Positions 1-6,382 of a stretch of DNA of 7,423 bases are shown here, one piece after another (within the stretch, counting starts at the first letter, position 1; each line of letters starts with the position of its first letter). Origin of the DNA: an uncultured Mitsuokella sp. (GTDB lineage: Bacteria > Bacillota > Negativicutes > Selenomonadales > Selenomonadaceae); NCBI GenBank assembly GCA_900770895.1, contig CAAGMF010000287.1:1-7423 (forward strand). The letters run 5' to 3'. The position numbers were made by a program, and so were the translations under genes. The notes below the pieces were generated by a model that was not told the DNA's origin, did no database searches, and saw only the letters and a list, made by a program, of their open reading frames with translations.

Positions 1-215
1 CAGCGGCAGGCATGGTTCCGGAATGAAGCGTCGTGGTTTGGCGTTAAGAAATTAAATTTTTCCCTATCAAGCGTTCCCGCGGAAAGTACTTTCGTTCAAG
101 CGTAGCGCGTTTAAGTACTTTCAAGGGACCTATTCATTGGGAAAAATTTCATTTTAGCCAAACCACAATAGCGAAATGAAGGAACTATGCCTGCCGCGGT
201 ACTATATGCTTAGGC
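1..215. repeat. Full-length copy of a nested-hairpin (MITE/REPIN-like) repeat
   Basis: This non-coding stretch is a long imperfect palindrome. Five arm pairs nest in order: 3-19 with 181-197 (17 bp, one G-T pair), 33-42 with 157-166 (10 bp perfect), 54-64 with 139-149 (11 bp perfect), 75-78 with 125-128 (4 bp), and 82-91 with 113-122 (10 bp perfect) around a 21-nt loop. An unpaired tail at 198-215 follows. The first 130 bases recur at 7294-7423 with 7 differences and no gap, and both ends recur as a short form at 4097-4158. No ORF or transposase lies inside. The left end may extend before the window, although CAGCGG is also where copies 2 and 3 begin. It lies 28 bp past the phoU stop, so phoU transcripts that run on would form this hairpin; a weak 6-bp stem (216-221 with 242-247) lies between. 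The function is unknown. Confidence 0.85.
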
Positions 216-243
216 CTGACAGCATTATATTATACCTGCCTTG

Positions 244-921
244 TCAGTTAACGTGTTTCTTCGAGTGTATGCGCTCCGCCGTCTCGAGGTATATGACCCA
301 CTCCGCGATATTCACGGCGTGGTCGCCGATGCGCTCGAGGAAGCGGGCGACGAACAGCAGCTGCGTCACGTGCTCATTGTCATCCGACGACTGCTTCACA
401 TAGTCAGACAACACGTAGAACGTCCGCGCGAACACCTTGTCCATCTCATCGTCCATGTGCCGGACTTCATCAGCCAGCTGGACATCGCGCGTACGATAGG
501 CCTGCATCGCCTTCTGCACCATGCGCTCGGCGCAATCAGCGAGCTCCTGGACACTGCTGAGGCATTTCCCCTCGAGCGGAGTCTCGAGGTCGCAGGTCGT
601 CTTGGCGATATCGAACGCATGATCCCCGATGCGCTCGATATCGGTCGAAATCTTGAATCCTGTTGCTATGACGCGCAAATCGTGCGCGATCGGCTGCTGC
701 TTCGCTATGAGCAGTATGCAGTCGTCCTCGATCCCGATGATCATATCATCGATGACATCATCTTCGCGCATGACCTCATGAGCCAGCAGCTTATCGCCCT
801 TGGCGAGGGCCCGCATGGATTTCTCCACCGCCTGATAGGCGCGCTCGCCCATGGCCGATACCTTCGTCTGAAGGTTCTCCAGGTCCGCTATGAATTCCTG
901 ACGTGTCTTCTTGAATGACAT
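244..921 (-). CDS. phoU: Phosphate-specific transport system accessory protein PhoU
   Basis: The product is a 225-residue cytoplasmic protein of usual PhoU length. PhoU links the Pst phosphate transporter to the Pho two-component system and dampens Pho signalling when phosphate is ample. The sequence shows the family's two similar halves. Each carries the metal-binding ERIGDHA motif, at residues 96-102 and 196-202, in a predicted all-helical protein of two three-helix bundles. The ATG at 921 is preceded by AAGGGG at 931-936, 9 nt upstream. The gene starts 29 bp after the pstB stop, so the two are almost surely co-transcribed. Only the repeat at 1-215 follows it inside the window. Identity is firm from motif and context. 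Confidence 0.96.
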   Translation of the reverse strand: MSFKKTRQEFIADLENLQTKVSAMGERAYQAVEKSMRALAKGDKLLAHEVMREDDVIDDMIIGIEDDCILLIAKQQPIAHDLRVIATGFKISTDIERIGDHAFDIAKTTCDLETPLEGKCLSSVQELADCAERMVQKAMQAYRTRDVQLADEVRHMDDEMDKVFARTFYVLSDYVKQSSDDNEHVTQLLFVARFLERIGDHAVNIAEWVIYLETAERIHSKKHVN

Positions 922-950
922 CTATACCATCCCCTTACATTCATCTAACA

Positions 951-1700
951 TCAGCCGAAGCGGCCCGTGATATAGTCCTCGGTCTCTTTCATGTGCGGCT
1001 TCGTGAATATGGTGTCGGTCTTGTCATGCTCGATCAGGCGTCCGTTCAGGAAGAACGCCGTATAATCCGACACACGCGCCGCCTGCTGCATGTTGTGCGT
1101 GACCATGACGATGGTATAATGCTTCTTGATCTCGGCTACGAGCTCCTCAATCTTCATCGTCGATATCGGGTCGAGGGCCGAGCACGGCTCATCCATGAGT
1201 ACGACCTCGGGCGATACGGCCAGGACGCGGGCGATGCAGAGACGCTGCTGCTGGCCGCCTGACATGCCCATCGCTGAGGCATTGAGGCGGTCTTTCACCT
1301 CATCCCAGAGTGCGGCGCCGCGCAGGCTGCGCTCGACGATCTCATCGAGGCGTTTCTTGTCCTTCAGACCATGCACGCGACAGCCATAGGCTACGTTATC
1401 ATATATCGACATCGGGAACGGATTCGGACGCTGGAATACCATGCCGACGCGCTTGCGCAGATTGACCAGGTCGACGCCATCCGCATAGATATCCTCATCA
1501 TCCAGACGCACATCGCCATCGATATGCACGCCCTCCACGAGGTCGTTCATGCGATTCAAAGTCCGCAGAAAGGTAGATTTGCCACAGCCTGATGGACCTA
1601 TCAGGGCGACAACATGGTTCTCCGGTACCGGCAGGGATACGTCGTAAAGAGCCTGATGCTCACCGTAGTAGAGGTTCAGGTTCGTTATATTCATCTTCAT
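951..1700 (-). CDS. pstB: Phosphate ABC transporter ATP-binding protein PstB
   Basis: The product is a 249-residue cytoplasmic ATPase that would drive high-affinity phosphate import with the PstC/PstA permease and the PstS binding protein. All ABC motifs are intact: Walker A GPSGCGKST at 35-43, Q-loop Q90 followed by RPNPFPMSI (a PstB hallmark), signature MSGGQQQR at 146-153, Walker B VVLMDEP at 166-172 with catalytic E171, and H-loop H202. The ATG at 1700 has a strong AAAGGAGG Shine-Dalgarno 9 nt upstream; an in-frame ATG two codons later is less well placed. That Shine-Dalgarno lies in the arm of a perfect 12-bp inverted repeat. phoU follows by 29 bp. pstS, pstC and pstA are not seen here, so the membrane partners must be encoded elsewhere. 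Confidence 0.97.
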   Translation of the reverse strand: MKMNITNLNLYYGEHQALYDVSLPVPENHVVALIGPSGCGKSTFLRTLNRMNDLVEGVHIDGDVRLDDEDIYADGVDLVNLRKRVGMVFQRPNPFPMSIYDNVAYGCRVHGLKDKKRLDEIVERSLRGAALWDEVKDRLNASAMGMSGGQQQRLCIARVLAVSPEVVLMDEPCSALDPISTMKIEELVAEIKKHYTIVMVTHNMQQAARVSDYTAFFLNGRLIEHDKTDTIFTKPHMKETEDYITGRFG

Positions 1701-1703
1701 GCA

Positions 1704-1749
1704 GAAAATCCTCCTTTACTAGGATATATCTTAGCAGAGGAGGATTTTC
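1704..1749 (-). promoter_or_regulatory. Inverted repeat masking the pstB ribosome-binding site
   Basis: Read on the minus strand, the arm GAAAATCCTCCT (1749-1738) is followed 22 nt later by its exact complement AGGAGGATTTTC (1715-1704), which ends 3 nt before the pstB ATG. The second arm contains the whole pstB Shine-Dalgarno AGGAGG, so a transcript carrying both arms should hide the site in a 12-bp stem. The loop itself holds a near-palindrome (CTAAGATA/TATCCTAG) that could extend the structure. No T-run follows the stem, so it does not look like an intrinsic terminator. The dyad is certain; the regulatory role is inferred. A DNA operator is an alternative reading. Confidence 0.7.
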
Positions 1750-1781
1750 CGGTTGTTGCGTATGTGTAAATTCTATGTAAA
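1728..1781 (-). promoter_or_regulatory. Candidate Pho box and promoter for pstB-phoU
   Basis: On the minus strand TTTACA occurs at 1781-1776 and again at 1770-1765, exactly 11 bp apart. A weaker GCAACA at 1759-1754 keeps the same 11-bp phase. This matches the Bacillus-type PhoP box, where TT-N-ACA-like hexamers repeat about once per helical turn on one face of the DNA. A possible -10, TAAGAT (1733-1728, four of six), lies downstream with no matching -35, as is usual for activator-dependent promoters. It would start transcription near 1720. The boxes would then sit at about -32 to -60, a normal place for PhoP activation. The two exact hexamers are seen; the binding protein and start point are inferred. 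Confidence 0.65.
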
Positions 1782-1783
1782 TA

Positions 1784-2491
1784 TCAGACCGTCCCCGGGC
1801 GGGCCATGCGGTAGCCGACCCCGCGCACCGTCTCGATGGCATGAGCGATCTCCGGTGCGGAGGACAGCTTGGCGCGCAGGTGCTGGATGTGGACATCCAC
1901 CGTGCGCGTATCGCCGTAGTACTCATAGCCCCAGACCTGCGTCAGCAGCTCATCGCGGGTAAAGGCACGACCTACGTTCGTCACGAGCAGCTTCAAAAGC
2001 TCGTATTCCTTCGGCGTCAGGGCCAGCGGCTCACCACCCAGGCTGGCCGTGTATCCGGCCAGATCGAGCGTCAGCTGCCCCAGGCGCAGGCACTCCTCCG
2101 CCCCCTCGCCCTTCGCCGGGCCTTGCGTGCGGCGCAGGACCGCCTTGATGCGGGCCAACACCTCACGCATGGAGAACGGCTTCACGATATAGTCGTCAGC
2201 GCCCATCTCGAGTCCCAGCACCCGGTCGATCTCCTCCGCCCGTGCCGTCAGCATGATGATGGGGATGCCGGCCGTCAGCGAGTCGGATTTCAGCTCGCGG
2301 CAGACACCGAACCCATCGATCTTCGGCAGCATCAGATCGAGCAATATGAGGGCGGGATTCTCCCTCCGCGCAATATCAATAGCCGCTTCGCCATCCTCGG
2401 CCAGCAGCGGCTCATAGCCGTTCTTTTTCAGCTGCACCGCCAGCAGTTCCCGAATAGAGTCCTCATCATCCACAGCCAATATCTTCGTCAT
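1784..2491 (-). CDS. OmpR/PhoB-family response regulator, probable phosphate regulator (PhoP/PhoB type)
   Basis: The product is a 235-residue DNA-binding response regulator. The receiver domain (about 1-120) has the acidic pair D8/D9, phospho-acceptor D52, T82 and K104. After a short linker, a winged-helix OmpR-type domain spans about 137-233, with the typical stretch RDELLTQVWG and a TVDVHIQHLR recognition-helix region. The ATG at 2491 is chosen over an in-frame ATG at 2515 because AAAGGAG lies 7 nt upstream of it and because MTKILAVDDE is the normal family N-terminus. The start is 1 nt from the stop of the AbrB-family gene, and its Shine-Dalgarno lies inside that gene, which suggests translational coupling. 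The pstB-phoU neighbours and the Pho-box-like site just after the gene favour a phosphate regulator over other OmpR-family roles. No sensor kinase gene is next to it. Confidence 0.93.
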   Translation of the reverse strand: MTKILAVDDEDSIRELLAVQLKKNGYEPLLAEDGEAAIDIARRENPALILLDLMLPKIDGFGVCRELKSDSLTAGIPIIMLTARAEEIDRVLGLEMGADDYIVKPFSMREVLARIKAVLRRTQGPAKGEGAEECLRLGQLTLDLAGYTASLGGEPLALTPKEYELLKLLVTNVGRAFTRDELLTQVWGYEYYGDTRTVDVHIQHLRAKLSSAPEIAHAIETVRGVGYRMARPGTV

Positions 2492-2492
2492 A

Positions 2493-3542
2493 TCAATTCT
2501 CCTTTGCCTGCACACGCTGCCGACGACGCACGAACCAACGCATGATATACGGGAAAACCAGCATGATGAACAGCAGCCGCGTGAGCTGATAGGCCGTCAT
2601 CGTCGCCGTGTCCGCCCCGACCTCGAGCGCTACGATGCCCATCTCCGCGAGACCGCCCGGTGCCGTACTCAAAAAGCCCGTGACGATGCTGATCGCCGTG
2701 ACATGCGATACGAACCAGCCCATGAACATCGAGACCATCAGCACGAGCAGCACGCCGCCGAACAGGACCGGTCCCATGCCATGATACTCGCTGATCCGCC
2801 GCAGATGCACGTTCGAGCCGATATACGAGCCCACGCAGACCTGCGCCACATCGAGGCCGAGCTCCGGTACGAGCGGTGCTGTCCAGCCCGTCAGGCAGAC
2901 GAATATCGCCGTTGCAAGTATCGGACCGAGCAGGGCCGCCGTCGGCAGATGGAGCCGTTTCGCGAGCAATGCCCCCACTACGGCCACGGCTGCGAAGGCC
3001 AGGGCCTGCATCGTACTGCCGGCCGCCAATGCCGCTGCCTCGCCGCCGCCATCGTGCGGCAGCATGTTCACCGCCAGAAACGGGATGATGCAGACGACCG
3101 ACAGCATGCGCAGCGTCTGCATGATCGTGACCGCCGTGAGATCGGCCTCCGGTATCTCGTCGGCCAGGACGACCATCTGCGAGAGGCCGCCCGGCACGCA
3201 GCCCATGAGGCAGCTCACGAGATTGATCTGCGTGCGCCGCTCCATGAGCCAGCCCGTGAATATCCCCGCTGAGACAGTGACCACCGTCGCGAACAGCATG
3301 AGCGGGAAATCAGCCGCTATGGCCTGCCCCGTCTCCACCGTGAACGGCCGCCCCATCGAATAGCCCAGCGCGATCAGTGCGATATTGCGTATGCGGAGCG
3401 GGAAGACGTACGTGCGGCGCTCAAGGAAGCTCGCCAGTGCCACCGCGAATATCGGCCCCAGCGTCCAGGGCAGCGGCGCATGCAGCAGCGAAGCGATCGT
3501 ACCGCCGATGACAGCGACAATAAGCGTCCGTATGATCTCCAT
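2493..3542 (-). CDS. AbrB-family membrane protein (AbrB duplication, putative transporter/regulator)
   Basis: The product is a 349-residue integral membrane protein of usual length for the AbrB family (Pfam AbrB, once mislabelled ammonia monooxygenase). It is unrelated to the Bacillus DNA-binding AbrB. The family's internal duplication is plain. The first half has LHAPLPWTLGPI (20-31) and CVPGGLSQM (115-123); the second has LHLPTAALLGPI (197-208) and TAPGGLAEM (293-301). In each half an acidic patch, then Q and R (Q142/R145 and Q319/R322), follows the PGGL turn. About ten hydrophobic spans alternate with short loops, and a basic C-terminus (RRRQR) is expected in the cytoplasm. The ATG at 3542 has a GGGGAG site close upstream. 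The gene begins 42 bp after gtrA and abuts the regulator gene, so it is probably in their operon. Substrate and role are unknown. Confidence 0.92.
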   Translation of the reverse strand: MEIIRTLIVAVIGGTIASLLHAPLPWTLGPIFAVALASFLERRTYVFPLRIRNIALIALGYSMGRPFTVETGQAIAADFPLMLFATVVTVSAGIFTGWLMERRTQINLVSCLMGCVPGGLSQMVVLADEIPEADLTAVTIMQTLRMLSVVCIIPFLAVNMLPHDGGGEAAALAAGSTMQALAFAAVAVVGALLAKRLHLPTAALLGPILATAIFVCLTGWTAPLVPELGLDVAQVCVGSYIGSNVHLRRISEYHGMGPVLFGGVLLVLMVSMFMGWFVSHVTAISIVTGFLSTAPGGLAEMGIVALEVGADTATMTAYQLTRLLFIMLVFPYIMRWFVRRRQRVQAKEN

Positions 3543-3584
3543 AGGTCTCCCCTTTCTATTTCATCATGATATCATCGCTTCGGC

Positions 3585-3986
3585 TCAATGACGGCCGAAC
3601 GCGAATATCTTTATGCAGAGGAACGTCACCGGCACACCGAGTACCGCCGATATGAGATAGCTGACTACCGGCGGCACCGACAGGACATTATAGCTGATGA
3701 ATACGATTACATTCTGCACGATATAGTTCGGTACATAGGACAGTGCGAATTTCACATAGCGCTGCAGCGAGAGCGGCGTAGGGAATACGAACCTGCTGTT
3801 CAGCCAATAGGAGACGATATTTATCGTGATGTAGCCGATGTTGAAAGCGACATTGCCATCATCCATAAACAGCAAGCAGAAGCTCGATACCGCCACCGAG
3901 GAAAATGTATTGAAGCAGCCGATAAGCAGGAATCTGACGAATTCCCACGTCAAAAAATGATGTTTTATCGTCTGATACAGCGACAT
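3585..3986 (-). CDS. GtrA-family small membrane protein
   Basis: The product is a 133-residue protein with four hydrophobic spans (about 16-40, 45-65, 78-100 and 105-128) and few residues outside them, as in the GtrA family. Family members are thought to help move lipid-linked sugars across the cytoplasmic membrane or to aid cell-surface polysaccharide glycosylation. Diagnostic features are FLLIGCFNT near residue 19-27, the YWLNSRFVF stretch at 60-68, and FAFGRH at the C-terminus. The ATG at 3986 has GGGAGG 8 nt upstream. It is the first gene after a good promoter at 4026-4054 and is followed at 42 bp by the AbrB-family gene. No glycosyltransferase lies next to it, so its substrate cannot be told from context. 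Confidence 0.9.
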   Translation of the reverse strand: MSLYQTIKHHFLTWEFVRFLLIGCFNTFSSVAVSSFCLLFMDDGNVAFNIGYITINIVSYWLNSRFVFPTPLSLQRYVKFALSYVPNYIVQNVIVFISYNVLSVPPVVSYLISAVLGVPVTFLCIKIFAFGRH

Positions 3987-4025
3987 ACCGCCAGCCTCCC
4001 AGCTGCATTTTCATTACCGCTTTCT

Positions 4026-4054
4026 ATGATAGCACAGCCACGCAAGCTGGACAA
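4026..4054 (-). promoter_or_regulatory. Sigma-70-type promoter for the gtrA-abrB-regulator operon
   Basis: On the minus strand TTGTCC (4054-4049, four of six) and TATCAT (4031-4026, five of six) are separated by exactly 17 nt, and the -10 is extended by TGC. Transcription would begin near 4019, giving a leader of about 33 nt that includes the GGGAGG site of gtrA. No Pho-box-like repeat is seen here, so this promoter looks phosphate-independent. Confidence 0.6.
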
Positions 4055-4090
4055 ATAAAAGCCAGATAACATTCCCCTTGGCAGAGACGA

Positions 4091-4139
4091 CAAAAGCAAC
4101 GGCAGACATGGTTCCGGAATGGAGGAACTATGCCTGCCG
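4091..4139 (-). terminator. Probable intrinsic terminator of the GGDEF/EAL gene, built from the short repeat
   Basis: Read on the minus strand, the gene's stop at 4187 is followed about 48 nt later by a 16-bp stem (4139-4124 with 4115-4100; one A-C mismatch and one G-T pair). The stem ends in TTGCTTTTG, a moderate U-tract. This is the only terminator-like structure between this gene and the next promoter. The interrupted T-run makes its strength uncertain. Confidence 0.5.
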
Positions 4140-4158
4140 CAGTACTATATGCTTAGGC
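4097..4158. repeat. Short (62-bp) derivative of the nested-hairpin repeat
   Basis: This copy keeps both outer ends of the 215-bp repeat at 1-215 and lacks the middle. Positions 4097-4124 match 1-28 and 4125-4158 match 182-215, with four substitutions in all. The outer arms, 4100-4115 and 4124-4139, still pair around an 8-nt loop. The joint lies at AATGGAG (4118-4124). The same 7-mer, as AATGAAG, occurs at both edges of the missing segment in the full copy (22-28 and 175-181). The unpaired tail GTACTATATGCTTAGGC (4142-4158) is identical to that of the full copy, which marks the right border of the family. Confidence 0.85.
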
Positions 4159-4186
4159 TATTTTTTGATAATGATAGTTGTTCCGT

Positions 4187-6382
4187 TCAGAACCTGGCTG
4201 CAATCCCGTCTGTCTTGAACCACGGACTTGCTTCATCCATATTGTCGATGCGACGCACGCACGACAAATAGCACCATTTGCCCTCCATACGGAATGGCAC
4301 GATGATGAACATCTGCAGCTGCTTCTGGCCGGATGCTTCATCACACACCCGGAATATGGACGTCACATGCCTGTTATGCGCCCGATGCGAGCGCTCTACG
4401 ACGCTGGCTGTATCGTAGAACTCGAGGAACCGCTCCCGATCCTCGGGTGCTATGTACATATCGGCATAGCGACGCAAGCTCTCCGTCGACAGCATATCCA
4501 AGTCCATGACCCGCTCCTGCGTCGCATCGACCACGATATTCTCCGATAATCCATCCTCGGTGAACAGATCGATACGCGTATATATCTGTAGCAGGTGACG
4601 CACCGCTGTCTCGACGAGCGGCCCATGCGGACCAATGCCGAGCTGCGACAGATTGGTGAGCCGGTACACATACACCGACCGGTTCTCCGCCCGGTCGTCG
4701 CGTATGCAGCGCATCTCGAGCGAGAACACGGTGCCGTTCATGACATTCTCCATGTACTCGATGCCATGCGTCCGGCGGCAACGCCTGGCCAGCTCCCAGA
4801 AACGGGCCGAGCCGGGCTCCGTATCGGAATCATCGTCATATTGATACGTCGCCATAGCGATATCCGGCGTAGCCAGATCGGCCAACCGCAGCAGCTCCTC
4901 GAGCTCGCGGCTGCAGTACAACAACTCCGCCTGCCCCTGATTGATCTCCATGATACCGATGCCCGACCTCACCGGATGTGCCGCCTCGGTCTCCCCGGGC
5001 AGGTGCAGCGGCTGCGTCGACAGCACGTTCACCGCTCCGATTGTCCGGTAGAAATCAGCATCATGGTAGTCCTCCAGCAACAGATCCTGGCTCTCGTTAT
5101 TCAATATAGGCATGATATCATCGAACGGGACCGGCTTGCTGAACAGATAGCCCTGTATCGTCTCACAGCCGATAGACCTCAGGAACTCATACTGCTCCCT
5201 GTTCTCGACGCCCTCAGCCAGCGTGTGGAGCTCGAGCTTCTTGGCCATGTCTACGATGGCTGACAATATGACACGCGACTGGGGCTTCGTATCAAAGTCA
5301 CGCAGGAAAGCCATGTCGATTTTCAATACATCGAACTGGTAATCCTTCAGATTGTTCAACGAAGAATAGCCGCTGCCGAAGTCATCCATCCAGAGCTCGA
5401 ATCCATGCTCGCGCAGACGGGCCAGCTCGTGCTGGAAATAGTCATCGCTGCGATACAGCGCACTTTCCGTAATCTCGATATGCAGCAGCTCATGTGGTAT
5501 CTTATAGATATCGCAAATGGACTCCAGCTCCCCCAGCATATCATTCAGCTCGAAATCGATGCGCGACAAATTCACCGATACATGCGTGATGCCGCAATCC
5601 TCCTGTTTCATCATGATGCGCAGGCGCTCGCACACGCGCCGCACGACATAGAGGTCGAGGCTGTCGATCAGATGAGCCTCCTCGAGTACCGGTATGAACA
5701 CGCCCGGCGATATGAGGCCATACTCCGGGTCACGCCAACGCGCCAGCGCTTCGAAGCCGCATACCTCCTGCGTCAGCGTCCGTATCTCCGGCTGGAAGAA
5801 AACCTCGATCCAGCCTTTCTGCAGTGCCTCTTCGAAATGGGTCACGAGATGCATGCGCAAGTTCAGCTGTTCCTCCAGCTCCGGCACGAACCATGCCACG
5901 CCACGATCATACACCCCTTTGATGCTGTCGCAGGCGAGCTTGGCCCGGTCCATGATGAGCGAAACATCCGTGAGATCCGCCGGCGGCTCATAGGCACCGA
6001 TCTTCACTGCCAGCGAGAACTGCGGATTGATCTGGCTGAGCTCGCTCTGCACGGCATCAATCGAGTTGGAGATGTCCGCTACATCCGTCATCACGATGAA
6101 CCGGTCATCCGTCAGTCTGGCCACCAAGCCATCGCTATACCGCTTCTCGAGCGCCTGCGCGATCTTCAGCAGCAGCTGATTGCCGAACTTTATGCCGTAA
6201 CGCCGATTGATCATACGGAAATTCTCGATATTGAAATACAGGAAAGCTGCCGGCCCGTACGCCAGCCTCTGTTCCGCCTGCTCCAGAAATTCTGCCATCA
6301 ATGGCAGCCCCGTCAGCTCATCGCGCCGCACGTTCCCCTGTGCACCTGTGAAATGATTCTTACCGCCCTTCTCCCATGACAT
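4187..6382 (-). CDS. c-di-GMP phosphodiesterase with degenerate GGDEF, intact EAL and C-terminal PAS-like extension
   Basis: The product has 731 residues. The start is taken as ATG at 6382, with AGGAG 8 nt upstream. A GTG three codons earlier (6391) lies right against that site and is unlikely. A GGDEF domain (about 20-165) is degenerate: the signature is TDDRF (91-95) and the first metal-binding Asp is replaced in NIEN (51-54), so cyclase activity is not expected. An EAL domain (about 175-430) has all the catalytic marks: EAL (211-213), N271 in NLS, EITE (303-306), DDFGSGYSS (from 333), KID (354-356), AEGVE (389-393) and Q410 in QGY. It should therefore hydrolyse c-di-GMP to pGpG. Residues about 440-731 resemble one or two PAS-like folds; this assignment is weak. 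No membrane span or signal peptide is seen, so it is probably cytosolic. The degenerate GGDEF may bind GTP and regulate the EAL domain. Confidence 0.92.
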   Translation of the reverse strand: MSWEKGGKNHFTGAQGNVRRDELTGLPLMAEFLEQAEQRLAYGPAAFLYFNIENFRMINRRYGIKFGNQLLLKIAQALEKRYSDGLVARLTDDRFIVMTDVADISNSIDAVQSELSQINPQFSLAVKIGAYEPPADLTDVSLIMDRAKLACDSIKGVYDRGVAWFVPELEEQLNLRMHLVTHFEEALQKGWIEVFFQPEIRTLTQEVCGFEALARWRDPEYGLISPGVFIPVLEEAHLIDSLDLYVVRRVCERLRIMMKQEDCGITHVSVNLSRIDFELNDMLGELESICDIYKIPHELLHIEITESALYRSDDYFQHELARLREHGFELWMDDFGSGYSSLNNLKDYQFDVLKIDMAFLRDFDTKPQSRVILSAIVDMAKKLELHTLAEGVENREQYEFLRSIGCETIQGYLFSKPVPFDDIMPILNNESQDLLLEDYHDADFYRTIGAVNVLSTQPLHLPGETEAAHPVRSGIGIMEINQGQAELLYCSRELEELLRLADLATPDIAMATYQYDDDSDTEPGSARFWELARRCRRTHGIEYMENVMNGTVFSLEMRCIRDDRAENRSVYVYRLTNLSQLGIGPHGPLVETAVRHLLQIYTRIDLFTEDGLSENIVVDATQERVMDLDMLSTESLRRYADMYIAPEDRERFLEFYDTASVVERSHRAHNRHVTSIFRVCDEASGQKQLQMFIIVPFRMEGKWCYLSCVRRIDNMDEASPWFKTDGIAARF

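Noticed and set aside
216..247. A perfect TATAAT on the minus strand just past phoU, with CTGACA upstream
   Set aside because: The gap between the two hexamers is only 7 nt and no gene follows in that direction within the window; CTGACA/TGTCAG is better read as a weak stem.
241..918. A 225-codon plus-strand frame that mirrors phoU
   Set aside because: It is almost the same span as phoU in the opposite strand, and the phoU motifs are intact; the frame is a shadow.
1841..2545. A 234-codon plus-strand frame opposite the response regulator, and similar frames opposite abrB and gtrA
   Set aside because: They show no family features and have biased His/Arg/Gln composition typical of antisense translation.
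2493..3542. Reading the AbrB-family gene as the DNA-binding AbrB regulator or as ammonia monooxygenase
   Set aside because: The protein is almost all membrane spans with an internal duplication; it lacks the small swapped-hairpin DNA-binding fold and any monooxygenase feature.
3566..3575. The 10-bp palindrome ATGATATCAT between gtrA and abrB
   Set aside because: It is short and AT-rich in a sequence full of GATATC-like words, so chance is enough to explain it.
5405..6379. A 324-codon open frame on the plus strand opposite the GGDEF/EAL gene
   Set aside because: It lies wholly antisense to a gene with clear domain motifs, shows no recognisable domain, and reads as the low-stop shadow common in GC-rich genes.
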